Below are positions 44,147 through 45,581 of a stretch of 45,581 bases of DNA, piece by piece. The position numbers and the translations under genes were made by a program. Each line of letters opens with the position of its first letter. Within the stretch, counting starts at the first letter, position 1. The DNA comes from Deltaproteobacteria bacterium. GTDB lineage: Bacteria > Bdellovibrionota > UBA1018. The stretch is taken from assembly GCA_013286765.1 (NCBI GenBank), contig JABDFB010000006.1:1-45581 (forward strand). Direction: 5' to 3'. The notes beneath the pieces were generated by a model. It ran no database searches, was not told where the DNA came from, and was given only the letters and a program-made list of their open reading frames with translations.

Positions 44147-44659
44147 ATGATTTCAGGGACAAAACTTCGTGTGCCAATCGGTAGGACTGATCATTTGCAG
44201 GGTCCTAAAGCCGCTCCTCTAGTCATAGTAGAATACGGAGATTTTGAGTGTGCCGCTTGCGGCTGGGCATTTTTCGAACTGAAAAATCTAAAGAAAAAAA
44301 TGAACCGAAACCTGCAATTAGTATTTCGGCATTTCCCAATTACCAGCGTCCATTATGATGCGATTAATGCAGCTAAGGCCGCCGAGGCTGCCGGATTGCA
44401 AGGTAAGTTCTGGAAAATGCATGATATTTTATTTGAAAATCAGGATAGTTTGGACGAGGAAAGTCTCTTGTCCTTTGCTGCTAACTTAGATTTGGATCTC
44501 TTCAAATTCGTAGAAGATATGAGCTCTCAATTAGTGGAGCGGAAAATTCTTACTGACCTGTTCGGCGGAGCAAAAAATGGAATCGATCGAACTCCAACAT
44601 TCTTTATTAACGGTTTTCGATATGAAACCGAAGCTCTTCACCAGAAACATCCACTCTAA
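44147..44659 (+). CDS. DsbA-like thioredoxin-fold protein without signal peptide
   Basis: 170 residues from ATG 44147, which has no Shine-Dalgarno and lies 3 bases after the repeat array. GTG 44171, with AGGGA 11 bases upstream, would give 162 residues and may be the true start. The active site is Cys35-Ala-Ala-Cys38 in [13 protein letters not shown], and the cis-Pro loop is [11 protein letters not shown]. The sequence matches the cytoplasmic DsbA-like group whose members begin with a short DHLQGP-type lead. It has no export signal, so it probably works as a cytoplasmic disulfide or thiol-transfer protein. The last 53 bases overlap the convergent clpB fragment. Confidence 0.85.
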   Translation: MISGTKLRVPIGRTDHLQGPKAAPLVIVEYGDFECAACGWAFFELKNLKKKMNRNLQLVFRHFPITSVHYDAINAAKAAEAAGLQGKFWKMHDILFENQDSLDEESLLSFAANLDLDLFKFVEDMSSQLVERKILTDLFGGAKNGIDRTPTFFINGFRYETEALHQKHPL

Positions 44660-45419
44660 CTCGGCTTCCTGGAGGGAATTTTCCTTCTAGAATTGCAACC
44701 GCTAAGCGGTCTTGAACTTCCCTCTGAAAAACGCGCTTCATTGGGCGAGCACCAAAGTCACGGTCATAGCCCTTATCTGCAACTAATTGGAGTGCATCTT
44801 TGGAGAACTCGAGGGTAATTCCTTTCTCCTTGAGCATTTTATTCAATTTATCTATGTAAAGGCGAACGATTTCAGCAAGCTGAACTTCCGTCAGATGTGA
44901 AAAGACGATAATCTCGTCAATTCGGTTCAGAAATTCAGGCCTGAAATGGTGTTTGACCAATTCCAAAACTCCACGTTCTGCTTCTTCATCATTGCGCGCT
45001 TCCAGAATAATAGGGCTGCCCAAATTAGAAGTCATGATGATCAATGTATTGGTAAAATCAACGGTTCTTCCCTGCCCGTCGGTTGCACGGCCATCATCTA
45101 ATATCTGAAGGAAAATATTGAATACATCGGGATGTGCTTTCTCAATTTCGTCCAAAAGAATAACGGAATAAGGTCGTCTGCGAACAGCCTCGGTTAGAGC
45201 ACCGCCTTCTTCGTAGCCGACGTAACCTGGAGGCGCGCCAATGAGCCGAGCTACTGAGTGCTTTTCCATGTACTCACTCATATCAATCCGAATCATGGCT
45301 TTTTCATCGTCAAAGAGAAACTCCGCCAGAGCTTTGGCTGTTTCAGTCTTCCCAACGCCGGTAGGTCCTAAAAACATAAAGGAGCTAAATGAGGCCCTGA
45401 AGCGCGAAGCCGCACTCAA
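44607..45419 (-). pseudogene. clpB: clpB 3' fragment: second AAA+ domain and C-terminus
   Basis: True ClpB sequence runs from about 45383 to the stop at 44607. It starts with [20 protein letters not shown] (Walker A of AAA2), then [16 protein letters not shown] (Walker B), [25 protein letters not shown] (sensor and arginine-finger region) and [19 protein letters not shown]. The first about 12 codons (from TTG 45419) come from an inverted copy of the middle-domain coding sequence, not from ClpB reading. About 57 codons expected upstream (from the W-T-G-I-P-V element to R-P-I-G) are missing. ClpB is the disaggregase that works with DnaK. The break may be an artefact; see the inverted repeat at 45378-45530. 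Confidence 0.9.
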
Positions 45420-45530
45420 ACCATCTTAGAAACTACTTCGGCGATGTCGTTCTCCGTGACTTCAAGTTGGAGGAGTTTCGAAGATGGTTTGAGTGCGGCT
45501 TCGCGCTTCAGGGCCTCATTTAGCTCCTTT
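45378..45530. repeat. perfect 50-bp inverted repeat inside clpB
   Basis: The arm at 45378-45427 is the exact reverse complement of 45481-45530, with 53 bases between. The right arm is genuine ClpB middle-domain coding sequence; the left arm is an inverted copy sitting between the two ClpB fragments. Both junctions show short shared sequence (about AGCTCCTTT on one side, AGTTTC-AAG-like on the other), as expected for a template switch. Confidence 0.95.
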
Positions 45531-45581
45531 TGAAGTTGAATTAACCTTCCATAACGAAGCTCCGCAGCTTTCTCAAGGTCT
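45416..45581 (-). pseudogene. clpB: clpB middle fragment (end of middle domain), runs off the window
   Basis: The minus strand from the window edge reads DLEKAAELRYGRLIQLQKEL, then a stretch ending [10 protein letters not shown], the normal ClpB sequence up to the point where W-T-G-I-P is expected. Instead the frame continues M-V-stop (TGA at 45416-45418). It is in a different frame from the AAA2 fragment, so no intact ClpB can be made from this sequence. The N-terminal part lies outside the window. Confidence 0.88.

Noticed and set aside
1..45581. CRISPR, prophage, transposase, tRNA or rRNA
   Set aside because: No spacer-repeat array, phage or transposase gene, or recognisable tRNA/rRNA stretch was seen by eye; a tRNA or rRNA scan was not possible here.

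Overview
The window comes from a Gram-negative bacterium with a moderately low GC content. It encodes outer-membrane barrel proteins, Sec signal peptides, a periplasmic-binding-type protein family and many phosphorelay proteins. This content fits a Bdellovibrionota/Oligoflexia-type (old 'deltaproteobacterial') lineage, but no rRNA or marker gene is present, so the placement is weak. I saw no tRNA, rRNA, CRISPR array, phage or insertion sequence.

Left part (1-24.2 kb): a dense signalling island, almost all on the minus strand. After a 5'-truncated S41-type peptidase gene come two blocks. Read in transcription order, block A (21.1 to 11.5 kb) is CheW, TPR-CheR, CheW, CheA-REC, CheB, a CHASE3 chemoreceptor and a response-regulator/hybrid kinase. 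This is the gene content of a Wsp/ACF-type chemosensory system, but the usual diguanylate cyclase output (WspR) is replaced by a multi-receiver hybrid kinase. Block B (11.3 to 1.5 kb) starts with a tandemly duplicated two-gene cassette (outer-membrane porin plus a small phosphate-binding-protein-like secreted protein). It runs on into a HAMP-GAF hybrid kinase, CheR, a receiver-less CheB and a second response-regulator/hybrid kinase. At 21.9-24.1 kb a PAS-HisKA-HPt protein that lacks an ATPase domain converges on a CheX-REC fusion. Most junctions in these blocks are ATGA overlaps or gaps of a few bases, so the genes are probably translated and regulated together.

Middle part (24.1-39.5 kb): mixed single genes. 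They are an outer-membrane protein, an AT3/SGNH O-acyltransferase, nicotinate phosphoribosyltransferase, small secreted proteins, a methyltransferase, a TSUP permease overlapping a CysQ-type phosphatase, a CHAD protein, a serine beta-lactamase-like hydrolase, a GNAT acetyltransferase, a double universal-stress protein, a ferritin-like protein and an esterase.

Right part (39.5-44.7 kb): a compact locus I do not recognise as a described system. It holds a ribbon-helix-helix-like small protein, a GNAT-fold-like acyltransferase candidate, a REC-histidine kinase, a multi-pass membrane histidine kinase, an E1-like (ThiF/MoeB) adenylating enzyme and a cytoplasmic DsbA-like protein. Three 23-bp direct repeats lie in the ThiF/DsbA intergenic region. 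The promoter candidates of the GNAT-like and DsbA-like genes look alike, which suggests one regulon, possibly a small-molecule synthesis and sensing locus (inference).

Right edge (44.6-45.6 kb): clpB is broken. A perfect 50-bp inverted repeat replaces roughly 57 codons between the middle domain and the second AAA+ domain. It looks like a template-switch event and may be an amplification or assembly chimera.
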